Shown here: one piece after another, positions 17,381 to 25,483 of the stretch
How the letters are laid out: each line of letters begins with the position of its first letter
Numbering within the stretch: position 1 is the first letter of the stretch
Assembly: GCF_900102435.1 (NCBI RefSeq)
Contig: NZ_FNBU01000017.1
Location: 1-61,141 of the forward strand
DNA from: Sporolituus thermophilus DSM 23256
GTDB taxonomy: Bacteria > Bacillota > Negativicutes > Sporomusales > Thermosinaceae
Length of the DNA: 61,141 nt
Reading direction: 5' to 3'
Program-made: the position numbers and the translations under genes
The notes under the pieces: model-generated
Told to the model about the DNA's origin: nothing
The model's database searches: none
What the model saw: only the letters and a program-made list of their open reading frames with translations

Positions 17381-17470
17381 GGCAAGTGGCAAGTAGAAAG
17401 TAAAAAGTAGAAAGTGGTAAGTTGCGAGCGGAAAGTAGTATGAAGTATGAAGTATGAGGTATGAGGTAAA
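17381..17470. repeat. Degenerate short tandem repeats (AAGTAGAAAGT / GAAGTATGA)
   Basis: About 90 bp of drifting 7-9-bp repeats: several AAGT(A/G)GAAAGT units, then four GTATGAAGTATGA-type units. The unit changes gradually, as in slippage-generated low-complexity DNA. It lies in the leader of the B12 operon, between the terminator and the reactivase gene. No protein or RNA is recognised in it. Confidence 0.6.
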
Positions 17471-17557
17471 TGGCGTATGGTGCCAATTTAGTGGCAAGAT
17501 TATTTTTGCGGTGAGTAACCATTTAGGAAGGGGCAAGTACCCCGGGAGGGAAGAGGC

Positions 17558-18673
17558 TTGCTGGAAATGTGTCTGGGTATCGCCGGTACGGCCAAAAATA
17601 CGGGCAAAACAACGACGACGGCGGCCATTATCAGCGAGCTGCGGGCCCGCGATATTGCGTTTTATCTGACCAGTATCGGTTATGACGGGGAAAACTTGGA
17701 CAATATCACCGGCCTGCCCAAGCCCAAACTGCGGGTGGAGCAGGGAGATGTGGTGGCGACAGCCGAGCGGTGTCTGGCGGTCAGCACGGCCACGTTTCAT
17801 GTATTGGCAAAAACCGCGATTTCCACCCCGTTGGGGAGGGTGATTATAGCCAAAGTGGTAAAACCGGGCCTCATTGTCACCGCCGGCCCCAATAAAAGCT
17901 CGGAGGTGCGCGAGTTGCGCGCTTTGCTGCGCCGCCTGGGGCCGGGCGTTATCATTTTTGACGGCGCGCTCAGCCGCATCGCCCCCATGGCGGAGACCGA
18001 CGGCTTCGTCTTGGCTACCGGCGCGGCAAAAACGCCCAATATTCCCCAGCTGGCGCGGGAAACCGAGCTTATCTGGCGGATGGCCAACCTGCCGCTGGTG
18101 CCACGGGCGGCCGAAATCGCCGCCCGGCGTTATGCGGTCGTAACGCTCCTTGCTCCCGACCTTAGCGAAGTGCGGCGGTGGAACCGGCCGTCCCTGCTGA
18201 CCGGCCAGGATATCGACCAGGTGTGGGAAGCTATGAGCGGTGACGGCAGCTACTTATATATTCCCGGAATTCTCAATGTGACGGCGCTGAAGGCGCTGGC
18301 CGCGCGGTGCGAAACGCAGCGCCGCCGCCTGGCTTTGACTTTTGCCGACCCGATCAAGCTGATGGTAACCGGTGACCTCGGCGAATACGCCGCGGTTTTG
18401 GCCAAGATCGAAGCGGCCGGTATTTTTGCCGGCGTGCTGCGGCGGGTGCCGCTGCTCGCCATAACGGTTAATCCCTTTTACCCTGATTACCGGTACGAGA
18501 CGAAAACCTATGAACCGGCTTATGTGGATTTTAACCGTCTGCAGGTCGCCGTACAGCGCCACGTGGCAGCGCCCGTATTCAATATCGTTAAGCAGGGGGC
18601 GAAAGGCTTGGTGGATATTATCCAGGTTCACGCCCGGCCGTGGGAAAATCCCGCGGCGGTGCATTTTGACTGA
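17558..18673 (+). CDS. KamB-like P-loop reactivase for a B12-dependent aminomutase
   Basis: A 371-aa P-loop protein. The N-terminus has GIAGTAKNTGKTTTTAA (Walker A), then LTSIGYDGE, GVVIAGP-like TAGPNKSSEVREL and FDGALSRIAPM, the arrangement I know from KamB, the reactivating protein of lysine 5,6-aminomutase, which exchanges damaged cobalamin with nucleotide energy. Residues 240-371 are less familiar. The TTG start has GGGAGGG 7 nt upstream; an ATG lies three codons later. It opens an operon with an 81-aa protein and a B12-binding enzyme, fitting the reactivase role. Confidence 0.75.
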   Translation: MLEMCLGIAGTAKNTGKTTTTAAIISELRARDIAFYLTSIGYDGENLDNITGLPKPKLRVEQGDVVATAERCLAVSTATFHVLAKTAISTPLGRVIIAKVVKPGLIVTAGPNKSSEVRELRALLRRLGPGVIIFDGALSRIAPMAETDGFVLATGAAKTPNIPQLARETELIWRMANLPLVPRAAEIAARRYAVVTLLAPDLSEVRRWNRPSLLTGQDIDQVWEAMSGDGSYLYIPGILNVTALKALAARCETQRRRLALTFADPIKLMVTGDLGEYAAVLAKIEAAGIFAGVLRRVPLLAITVNPFYPDYRYETKTYEPAYVDFNRLQVAVQRHVAAPVFNIVKQGAKGLVDIIQVHARPWENPAAVHFD

Positions 18674-18698
18674 TTGCCTAAGTTTGGAGGTGCAGGAA

Positions 18699-18944
18699 GT
18701 GAACCCATTGGCGCAAATTATGGATGCGCTCGATCTGGAAACTTTTTTTATTTGTGACAATGAGCAGCAGGGGCGGAGCCTTATGCTGGCCCTCTTAAAA
18801 AGCTGGGGCTTTACCGACGTGGATGTGGTCTTCGTCCAGCATGTTGGACCCGGCGCGCGGGTGCGGGGGCGGGCCTACGTCTACCGGCCGGCCGACAAGT
18901 ACGGCTGGCTGACAGGCGGTGCGGCAGGGAGGGATAACGGATGA
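18699..18944 (+). CDS. Small protein of the B12 operon
   Basis: An 81-aa protein with no family I recognise. GTG start with GGAGGTG 5-6 nt upstream. A mixed alpha/beta pattern is seen (LAQIMDALDLETFFICDNE, then VDVVFVQHVG). Its stop overlaps the next start (ATGA), so it is translationally coupled to the B12 enzyme. Ornithine 4,5-aminomutase also has a small partner subunit (OraS), but no sequence similarity is evident; a structural or assembly partner of the mutase is the simplest guess. Confidence 0.7.
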   Translation: MNPLAQIMDALDLETFFICDNEQQGRSLMLALLKSWGFTDVDVVFVQHVGPGARVRGRAYVYRPADKYGWLTGGAAGRDNG

Positions 18945-20764
18945 AAAAGCGGGTACTCTTATCCCCGCTCGACCCGGTGCATGACATCGGCCTGAAAATG
19001 ATTGCCCGCGGCCTTAAGCAGGCCGGACATGAAACGATTTTGCTGCCGCCTGATACGCCGGCGGAAGAGATTATTGAGTATGTCTTTAGCCGCGCCCCGA
19101 TCGATGCGCTGCTCCTCAGCCGCACCCTCGGCTACGGCGTGGGCGAGCTGCTGGCCAAGTTCATTGATTTGGCCGATGCCGCCGGTATTCGCGAAACAGT
19201 CAAAATCGGCATCGGTGGCATGGCCATCCGGCCCGAACTGGCCGCCGAGCTGGGCTTTGACGCCGGCTTCGGCCCGGGCACGACGGTCGAGGAAGTGATC
19301 TGCTTTGTGGAAGGACGGGAGTATAAGCCCGACACCGCCCGGGTGCGCAAAGTAAAGACCGATATGACCGCAGGCTATGACTATAAGTATCTCCATCCGG
19401 CTATCGGCGCCAAACTTGCCCGTATTTCCGAGATGATTATGGACTGGGTGAAAGACAAGACGTCCGACGGTGTTGAGCGGGCCAGGCTGCGCGATGCGTA
19501 TTGGGACGTAAATCGCTGGCGGAGACGGGAAGGGGACGGCGATTTTTACCAGCATTATGCCAAGCTGTGCGGCGACGTGCCGCGCAAGTTTTACACGGCC
19601 GGCGAACTGCACCCCAAGACGCGGCGTTTCACCAAAGCGGAAGTGGAGGGCCTGGAAAAGTTCCTGGCCGAGACCAAGGCGCGCCTGGCGGTGCAGAAGC
19701 TCCAGCACACCCGGAAAAAACCGCTGGTCTTTAACCAGTATGGCACCGGCTGTCCATTCATGGATATCGGGCACATCCTGGCCAGCGAAGCCTGGGGGGC
19801 CGACGGCGTCATCCACTTCGACCCGTCGTGGGGCGCGCGGACCGAGGGCTTTCTGGACGGCTTTCTCACCCATCAGGAGGACGGAACGGTTATCACCCCG
19901 GCCAACCTTAACCGGATCAGCCTGGCCCGCGCAGAGTCAACGCTATGGCAAGTACGGGCCCACCGCGGCCTAAACTCGCCCGAGACGGTGGTGTTGGCCG
20001 GCAAACTGGGGGCCGACCTGACGAAAATCAACATTGTCTACGGCGCCCTCGCGGCCGGCACTGATCCGGCGCGGATGACGGTGGACGGTTACCACGCCAT
20101 TTTATATGCCCAAAAATATAACCTGCCTTTTGATGTGGTCACCAACGAAGAACTGGCCGGAGTGCCAGCATATAAAGCATTTGCCGGCATGCTGATCGTG
20201 GCCGATTTAGGCGTGCGGCTGGGGGCGCGGCCCATCTTGCAGCCCCTGTTCAGTTATTCGCCGGAAGTGATGATCCATGGGTACATGGCAGACAATTACA
20301 TCGATTTCAACGCCGGGAAAATCTACGCCCTGCGCGGCATTATCAACGCGCCTATCTGGCCGGGCGCGCCCATTGGCTTTCTTACCCATACCGAGGAACG
20401 GGTGCAGTCGGCCATGACGACCGCGCTCCATGCTAGTCTCGCCATGTCGCTTGGAGTCGATGCCGTCTCGATTGCTTCGACCGATGAGGCCTATTCCGGC
20501 GGACCTATTTCCGTTCCGGCCAAAATTGATACCCTACGGGCCGTGCAGGAAGCGTTTCGGTTCTTCGGCCAAGCCGGCATCAGCCCGACCAATAAAGCCA
20601 AAGAATATGCCGACCGCATCACGACCGGCATTGAAAAAGTGCTGGACGACGTAATCGCTGCCGGCGATTTTGTCGAGGCCATCTACCAAGGTTGTCTGGG
20701 CAGCCGCGAGGAAGGCGCCTATCCCGGACGGGCCGGCAAGGACACGGTGCGCCCCGTTAAATAG
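18941..20764 (+). CDS. Cobalamin-binding mutase-like enzyme (N-terminal B12 domain plus TIM-barrel-like domain)
   Basis: A 607-aa protein. Residues 1-130 form a B12-binding Rossmann domain: LDPVHDIGLKMIARGLKQAGHE matches the D-x-H-x-x-G region (His14 as axial ligand), followed by LLLSRTLGYG and GIGGMAIRPE. The usual Asp two residues before the His is Pro here; an Asp sits one place earlier. Residues about 250-600 resemble catalytic barrel domains of glutamate mutase/aminomutase type, with NQYGTGCPFMDIGHI, SLGVDAVSIASTDEAYSGGPIS and a C-terminal helix. Known relatives usually carry the two domains on separate chains or in the opposite order. The KamB-like gene upstream supports a radical B12 aminomutase; the substrate is unknown. 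Confidence 0.7.
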   Translation: MKKRVLLSPLDPVHDIGLKMIARGLKQAGHETILLPPDTPAEEIIEYVFSRAPIDALLLSRTLGYGVGELLAKFIDLADAAGIRETVKIGIGGMAIRPELAAELGFDAGFGPGTTVEEVICFVEGREYKPDTARVRKVKTDMTAGYDYKYLHPAIGAKLARISEMIMDWVKDKTSDGVERARLRDAYWDVNRWRRREGDGDFYQHYAKLCGDVPRKFYTAGELHPKTRRFTKAEVEGLEKFLAETKARLAVQKLQHTRKKPLVFNQYGTGCPFMDIGHILASEAWGADGVIHFDPSWGARTEGFLDGFLTHQEDGTVITPANLNRISLARAESTLWQVRAHRGLNSPETVVLAGKLGADLTKINIVYGALAAGTDPARMTVDGYHAILYAQKYNLPFDVVTNEELAGVPAYKAFAGMLIVADLGVRLGARPILQPLFSYSPEVMIHGYMADNYIDFNAGKIYALRGIINAPIWPGAPIGFLTHTEERVQSAMTTALHASLAMSLGVDAVSIASTDEAYSGGPISVPAKIDTLRAVQEAFRFFGQAGISPTNKAKEYADRITTGIEKVLDDVIAAGDFVEAIYQGCLGSREEGAYPGRAGKDTVRPVK

Positions 20765-20911
20765 CGGGCCAAGCAACCGCTGCGCCGAAAATAATTACGA
20801 AAAAATAATTTTTCCGTACTGGCGAAAAAAGGAAAACCGACAAACTTCCCGAATATAGTACACAATCTTCCATTTTTATCCTACTACTTGGCAAACGGAG
20901 TGAAGCGGAAA

Positions 20912-22708
20912 ATGAAAGGGACCGTTGTCGGTACTTGGGTGAACACCGCCCGGAATGTGTGGGGCGAGGACCTAGCGGCCGAGGCGATGGAACATGTCGG
21001 GTGGCCCCGGGATAAGATTTTTCTGCCGACGGAAGAGGTAGCCGACGAGCAGCCGAAAAAATTTGCGGCGTACATCGCCGCTAAGACCGGTCAGCCCGAA
21101 GAAGCGGTATGGTTGGCCATCGGCAAGGACAATATCCGGACCTTTTCCCAGGCCTATCCGGCCTTTTTTCGCCAGGAAAACCTCTATTCTTTCCTACGCT
21201 CCATGTACGATGTCCATGTCGTCATGGTCAGACGGATTCCCGGCGCCAACCCGCCGGAACTTCTTATCAGCCCTGTATCGGAATATGAAGCGGTGCTAAG
21301 CTACCGCTCCAAGCGGGGGATGTTCGGGTACCTTAAGGGGCTGCTGGCCGGCGCGGCGGAATATTTTAAAGAAGACATCACGACCGAAATCCTGGAAGCG
21401 TCGCCCGAACATATGAAAATAAAGATCCGTTTTCCCCGGCCTATTACCCATACCGTGCGGTACCGGCTGAATGAGTGGCTGTCGCTGGGGATAATCCGCC
21501 GTCTGGCCGGCAAGATCGGTCTGGCGGCTGCGGCAATTACCCTGGCGGTCGTCGCCGGATTAAACCTGGTCGGCCTTAGCGTGCCCTGGTGGACAGCCCT
21601 GGCCAGCGGCGCGGGCGCCGGTATTGGTGCGGCCCTGCTGCTCAGGCCGTTCACCATGGTAATGGACGAGATCAAGGGACTGCAGCAGCACCGCTATTTT
21701 ACCGAAACCAAAATTAAGTCGGGCGACGAGTTCGAAACCGTGCTCGACATGCTGGCCGCTTACAAGCAGCAGGTCAAGTCGGATTTTACCGGGTTTAAGG
21801 GTATAGCCGACGAGATGAACAAATATGCAGATGACTTTAACGGCCTGGCTGACCGCATGCGCGCCACCTCGGAGGATATTTCCGGCGTTGTCAACGACGT
21901 GGCTGCTGCCGCCACCAGCCAGGCGCAGGAGACGGAAGGAGCCGTCGTCATCCTGAACGGCAATCTGGAAACGTTGCGTAGTGTTGTCGACGAACAAAGC
22001 CGCAACAAAGAGCGGCTGGAGGCGGCGGTGAGCGAGATCAATAAAGGCTTTGCCGAGGTGGAGTCTTCCAGCAACAAACTGGCCCACAGTCTCGAGCGCT
22101 TTGCCGATGTGAAGGATTCGGCAGCGAAACTACAGGCCCAGGCCAGTAAAATCAACGAAATCACCGGGCTGGTGGCAGCCATTGCCGGCCAGACCAATCT
22201 TCTGGCCCTTAATGCCGCCATCGAAGCCGCCCGGGCCGGCGAGCAGGGGCGGGGCTTTGCCGTCGTGGCGGAAGAAGTCCGGAAACTCGCCGAACAGTCC
22301 CACCACCATTCGGACAGCATTTCCCGCGACCTCAAGGTGCTGATGGAAATAATCAGCAGTGTTGTGGCGCTGATCGAGGAAGAATATGCCGTCCTGGATG
22401 CGGAAAGCCGCCAATTGCGCGAGGTCGTGGCCGGCAATATCCGTCATGTGGAGAATATCCATCGGGTAGCGGAGAATATCGTCGAAATGGCCGGCAAGCT
22501 GGAACAGGAGATGGCCGGTCTCAACCAGGTATATGGCAAAATCGAATCGCTGGCCGCCATCTCTGAGGAAAACTCGGCCGCCAGTGAGGAAGTGAGCGCC
22601 GCCGTGCAGGTGTATAACGACAAACTGCAGGACATGATGGACAAAATCCGCGAATTCAAGACGGTTATTCAGCATTTCAGCGAAGATATGAATGTTTACC
22701 GGACATGA
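20912..22708 (+). CDS. Methyl-accepting chemotaxis protein with H-NOX heme sensor domain
   Basis: A 598-aa receptor. Residues 1-180 are an H-NOX domain aligning without gaps to Thermoanaerobacter tengcongensis H-NOX: proximal His102, the YxSxR heme-propionate motif at 131-135, distal Tyr140, Trp9 and Asn74. That set defines O2-binding members. Two membrane helices follow at about 201-221 and 225-245, then a coiled-coil signalling domain with hairpin tip [23 protein letters not shown]. It probably steers this anaerobe away from oxygen or NO. The ATG at 20912 sits 24 nt inside a longer TTG frame and matches the H-NOX N-terminus exactly. Confidence 0.95.
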   Translation: MKGTVVGTWVNTARNVWGEDLAAEAMEHVGWPRDKIFLPTEEVADEQPKKFAAYIAAKTGQPEEAVWLAIGKDNIRTFSQAYPAFFRQENLYSFLRSMYDVHVVMVRRIPGANPPELLISPVSEYEAVLSYRSKRGMFGYLKGLLAGAAEYFKEDITTEILEASPEHMKIKIRFPRPITHTVRYRLNEWLSLGIIRRLAGKIGLAAAAITLAVVAGLNLVGLSVPWWTALASGAGAGIGAALLLRPFTMVMDEIKGLQQHRYFTETKIKSGDEFETVLDMLAAYKQQVKSDFTGFKGIADEMNKYADDFNGLADRMRATSEDISGVVNDVAAAATSQAQETEGAVVILNGNLETLRSVVDEQSRNKERLEAAVSEINKGFAEVESSSNKLAHSLERFADVKDSAAKLQAQASKINEITGLVAAIAGQTNLLALNAAIEAARAGEQGRGFAVVAEEVRKLAEQSHHHSDSISRDLKVLMEIISSVVALIEEEYAVLDAESRQLREVVAGNIRHVENIHRVAENIVEMAGKLEQEMAGLNQVYGKIESLAAISEENSAASEEVSAAVQVYNDKLQDMMDKIREFKTVIQHFSEDMNVYRT

Positions 22709-22721
22709 AGTCAAAATAAAG

Positions 22722-22750
22722 AGCCGCGTACACCGGTACGCGGCTTTGGT
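22722..22750 (+). terminator. Terminator of the H-NOX receptor gene
   Basis: AGCCGCGTAC pairs perfectly with GTACGCGGCT around an ACCG loop, then TTGGT. GC-rich stem 14 nt after the stop. Confidence 0.75.
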
Positions 22751-22843
22751 ATACGAATATGGGTGCCGACGAGAAGTCCCGGGGAAAATTTGGTGCTGCT
22801 GAGTGCAGGACGCTCAGGATAATCTTGGCAGGGCTTTGCCTTG

Positions 22844-23122
22844 TTAGCGGCGCGGGAAGCATTGACGCGGGAAGCAGCCAAAGGGGAAACACTGACGGGG
22901 GAAGCAAAAACGCGGGAAGCACTGGCGCGGGAAACATTGCCGGGGGAAACAAAAACGCGGGAAGCAGCTAAAGGGGAAGCAGCGCGGGAAACAAAATCGG
23001 GGACGGCAGCCAAAGGGGAAACATTGGCGCTCTTCCTGCCGCATCGGTTCTATGTCCTCGTCCTCCCAGTCCTCTATTTCCGGGTCTTCCCATTCATCAG
23101 ACCACCATTTTTCTTTTGACAC
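22844..23122 (-). CDS. Cys-Phe-Pro repeat protein, possible spore coat component
   Basis: A 92-aa protein starting at GTG with GGAGGG about 6 nt upstream. Residues 1-30 are acidic and Trp-rich (WWSDEWEDPEIEDWEDE). Residues 33-92 are about a dozen CFPR-x/CFPFG pentapeptides, making the protein roughly one-fifth cysteine. The repeats come from a 15-bp DNA unit. Such Cys-rich repeats suggest disulfide cross-linking or metal binding, as in spore coat or exosporium proteins; no family was recognised. The opposite strand also has an open frame over the repeats, which I treat as a shadow. Confidence 0.65.
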   Translation of the reverse strand: MSKEKWWSDEWEDPEIEDWEDEDIEPMRQEERQCFPFGCRPRFCFPRCFPFSCFPRFCFPRQCFPRQCFPRFCFPRQCFPFGCFPRQCFPRR

Positions 23123-23195
23123 ATAATACCCTCCTTTCAAAGAGATCCTATTACATAATATGCAGACCCTGATATATGTGTTAGATAAAAAAGGC

Positions 23196-23227
23196 AGCAA
23201 AAACGCCAGAGACAATTGTCCCTGGCG
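23196..23227 (-). terminator. Terminator of the sugar-acid operon
   Basis: On the minus strand, CGCCAGGGACAATTGTCTCTGGCG folds into a hairpin with one mismatch, followed by TTTTTG, 50 nt after the KDPG aldolase stop. Confidence 0.75.
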
Positions 23228-23277
23228 CAATGTTTTCTGCGGGCCAAACAAACTACAAGCTTATTTATTCTTATTTA

Positions 23278-23919
23278 TTATTTATTATCTTTAAAAAGCT
23301 GCATAAACTGCCGCGCTTTTTCGGTAATAAGGGCGTAGTTTTGCTGGGCAATGGCCTCTTTGTCCACCAGCTCGCTACCGATGCCGAAGGCGAAGGCGCC
23401 GGCTTTCAAAAAGTCGGGGATGTTCTGGGCGTTGATCCCGCCGACCGGCATGAATTTCATGTGGTTAAGCGGGCCCAAGACCTCCTTGAGATACCGCGGG
23501 CCAAGGGCGCCGGCAGGGAACAGTTTCACGATTTCCGCCCCCAGTTTATAGGCCTGCACCATTTCCGTAGGGGTGGTCACGCCCGGCACGGCGATTTTAC
23601 CGTATTGATTGGCGACTTTGATGACATCGGCATCCAAATTGGGCGCCAGGATAAATTCAGCGCCGGCATCGATGACGGCCTGGGCGGCCGAGGGGGTAAG
23701 GACCGTGCCCGCGCCGACGGCCATCCGGCCTTTCATCACGGTGACGAGGGCCTCGATCATACCTAAATAGCCGACCGTGTTGCAGGTAACCTCGATGGCG
23801 CGGATGCCGCCGGCGTACAGGGCCTCGGCGATTTTAACAATTTCCTCCGGCCGGGTGCCGCGGACTATGGCGACAATCCCCGTTTCCTCAATAAGGCGGA
23901 CAACTTCGGTCTTGGTCAT
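23278..23919 (-). CDS. eda: KDPG/KHG aldolase
   Basis: A 213-aa class I aldolase that cleaves 2-keto-3-deoxy-6-phosphogluconate to pyruvate and glyceraldehyde-3-phosphate. Family motifs: IVAIVRGT, IEVTCNT (catalytic glutamate), VGAGTVL, FILAPNLD, PGVTTPTE, and the Schiff-base lysine in VKLFPAGALGP. The start ATG is preceded by AGGAGG. It is the last gene of the leftward operon, 10 nt after the gluconokinase gene. Confidence 0.95.
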   Translation of the reverse strand: MTKTEVVRLIEETGIVAIVRGTRPEEIVKIAEALYAGGIRAIEVTCNTVGYLGMIEALVTVMKGRMAVGAGTVLTPSAAQAVIDAGAEFILAPNLDADVIKVANQYGKIAVPGVTTPTEMVQAYKLGAEIVKLFPAGALGPRYLKEVLGPLNHMKFMPVGGINAQNIPDFLKAGAFAFGIGSELVDKEAIAQQNYALITEKARQFMQLFKDNK

Positions 23920-23929
23920 AGCAGCCTCC

Positions 23930-25468
23930 TCATTCCTCTGCCCATTCCCGTTGGATACGGGCGATTTCCTCAAATTCCTTTTGCAGGTTCCAGTAAATCC
24001 GCTCGTAGATGGCATACAGGCGTTGGTAGCGCTCATGATGGCGCTCGTTTGGCAGATATTGTTCTTTTATATTGACAAATTTGGCCACGTCTTTGATATT
24101 GCCGAGAATTCCCAGCGCGTTCATGCCGAGGACGGCGGCGCCGAAGGCCGAACCTTCCGGTTCACCGGGTACGCTGATCGGCCGGCCGAAGACGTCGGCC
24201 ATGATCTGCACCCACAGTCGGGAGCGGGTGAAGCTGCCGCTGACCCGGATTTCCTTGGCCCGGCCGGCCACTTCTTCCAGCGCGGTGAAAATACTGTACA
24301 TACGGTAACAGATGCCTTCCAGGGTGGCCCGGATGAGGTGGCGCTTGCCGTGGTTAAGGTTAAGGCCGAACAGGACGCCGCGGGCGTTGGCGTTCCAGTA
24401 CGGGGCGCGTTCGCCGGCAAAGAAAGGGAGCATAATGAGACCGTCCGAGCCGGCCGGCTTCTGTTCGGCGTAGCGGCTGAGGATTTCGTAGGTGTCTAGG
24501 CCCAATTTTTCAGCCACGAACTGTTCGGTAGCGGCAAATTTGTCCTTAGCCCAGCGAAAGGCGATGCCGCCGTTATTGATGGCGCCGCCCAGCACCCAAT
24601 ATTCGTCGGTAAGGTTATAGCACCAGGTGCGGCCTTTCGGGTCGACTGCCGGTTTATCGGTGACGACGCGCACGGCGCCGCTGGTGCCAATCATCGCGGT
24701 GAGCTGGCCGGGCAAGACGGCGCCTGACCCTACACTGGACAGTACCCCGTCGCCGGCGCCAAGCACCACCGGCGTATCGGGACTGAGGCCGAGTCGGTCG
24801 GCAATAGCCGGGAGCAGCGGTCCTTCCACGCTAGTGGTTGACGCCACCGGCGACAGCTGGTCCTCGGTCACCCCCAATAGCTCCAGCAGTTCGCCGTCCC
24901 AGCACCGGTCATGAATGTTGTATATGCCGGTACCGGAGGCGATGGAGCGGTCGACGACATATTTGCCAAGGAAGCGGTATAAGATGTATTCCTTAATGGA
25001 GATAAACCGGGCGGTGCGCCGGAACAGGTCGGGCCGCTCATGGCGCAGCCACAGCACCTTGGAAAGCGGATACATCGGGTGGAGGGGACAGCCGGTACGT
25101 TCATAAATGGCCTGGGCATCGCGCTGGCGTTTAAGTTCCTCAGTATAGCTTTGGCTGCGCGAGTCGGCCCAGGTAAGCATGCGGCCGAGAGGCGCGCCGT
25201 CTTTGTCTACGGGGATAAAGCTGTGAAAGACCGAGCTGAAACACAGCCCGGAAATTGCTTTTGGCGGTAGGGCCGCCTGCTGGATGGCCCGCGCGGTAAC
25301 GGTCAGGACGGCCTGGAAAATTTCTTCCGGATCCTGTTCGGCCCAGGCGGCCTGGGGGGTATAAAGCGGGTATTCAAGCGACTGATTGGCTAACGCGACG
25401 CCGTCTTCGCGGTATATAGCGGCGCGGCAGCCGGTGGTGCCAATATCTACGCCGATGATGACTTGCAT
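23930..25468 (-). CDS. gntK: FGGY-family gluconokinase
   Basis: A 512-aa sugar kinase with the ASKHA fold: phosphate-1 motif GVDIGTTGCRAAIY at the N-terminus, TWADSRS, the ATP-binding GAGDGVLSSVG and GTSGAVRVV, and a C-terminal adenosine motif GSFTRSRLWVQIMADVFG. It matches FGGY gluconokinases of Firmicutes, which make 6-phosphogluconate. With the downstream KDPG aldolase and the upstream dehydratase it forms a modified Entner-Doudoroff route; another aldonate remains possible. Confidence 0.88.
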   Translation of the reverse strand: MQVIIGVDIGTTGCRAAIYREDGVALANQSLEYPLYTPQAAWAEQDPEEIFQAVLTVTARAIQQAALPPKAISGLCFSSVFHSFIPVDKDGAPLGRMLTWADSRSQSYTEELKRQRDAQAIYERTGCPLHPMYPLSKVLWLRHERPDLFRRTARFISIKEYILYRFLGKYVVDRSIASGTGIYNIHDRCWDGELLELLGVTEDQLSPVASTTSVEGPLLPAIADRLGLSPDTPVVLGAGDGVLSSVGSGAVLPGQLTAMIGTSGAVRVVTDKPAVDPKGRTWCYNLTDEYWVLGGAINNGGIAFRWAKDKFAATEQFVAEKLGLDTYEILSRYAEQKPAGSDGLIMLPFFAGERAPYWNANARGVLFGLNLNHGKRHLIRATLEGICYRMYSIFTALEEVAGRAKEIRVSGSFTRSRLWVQIMADVFGRPISVPGEPEGSAFGAAVLGMNALGILGNIKDVAKFVNIKEQYLPNERHHERYQRLYAIYERIYWNLQKEFEEIARIQREWAEE

Positions 25469-25483
25469 TGACTAAGGCTCCTT

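Noticed and set aside
22841-23119. Rightward frame over the Cys-Phe-Pro repeats
   Set aside because: Open only because of the 15-bp repeat; no ribosome site, and the leftward frame has start, site and acidic head.
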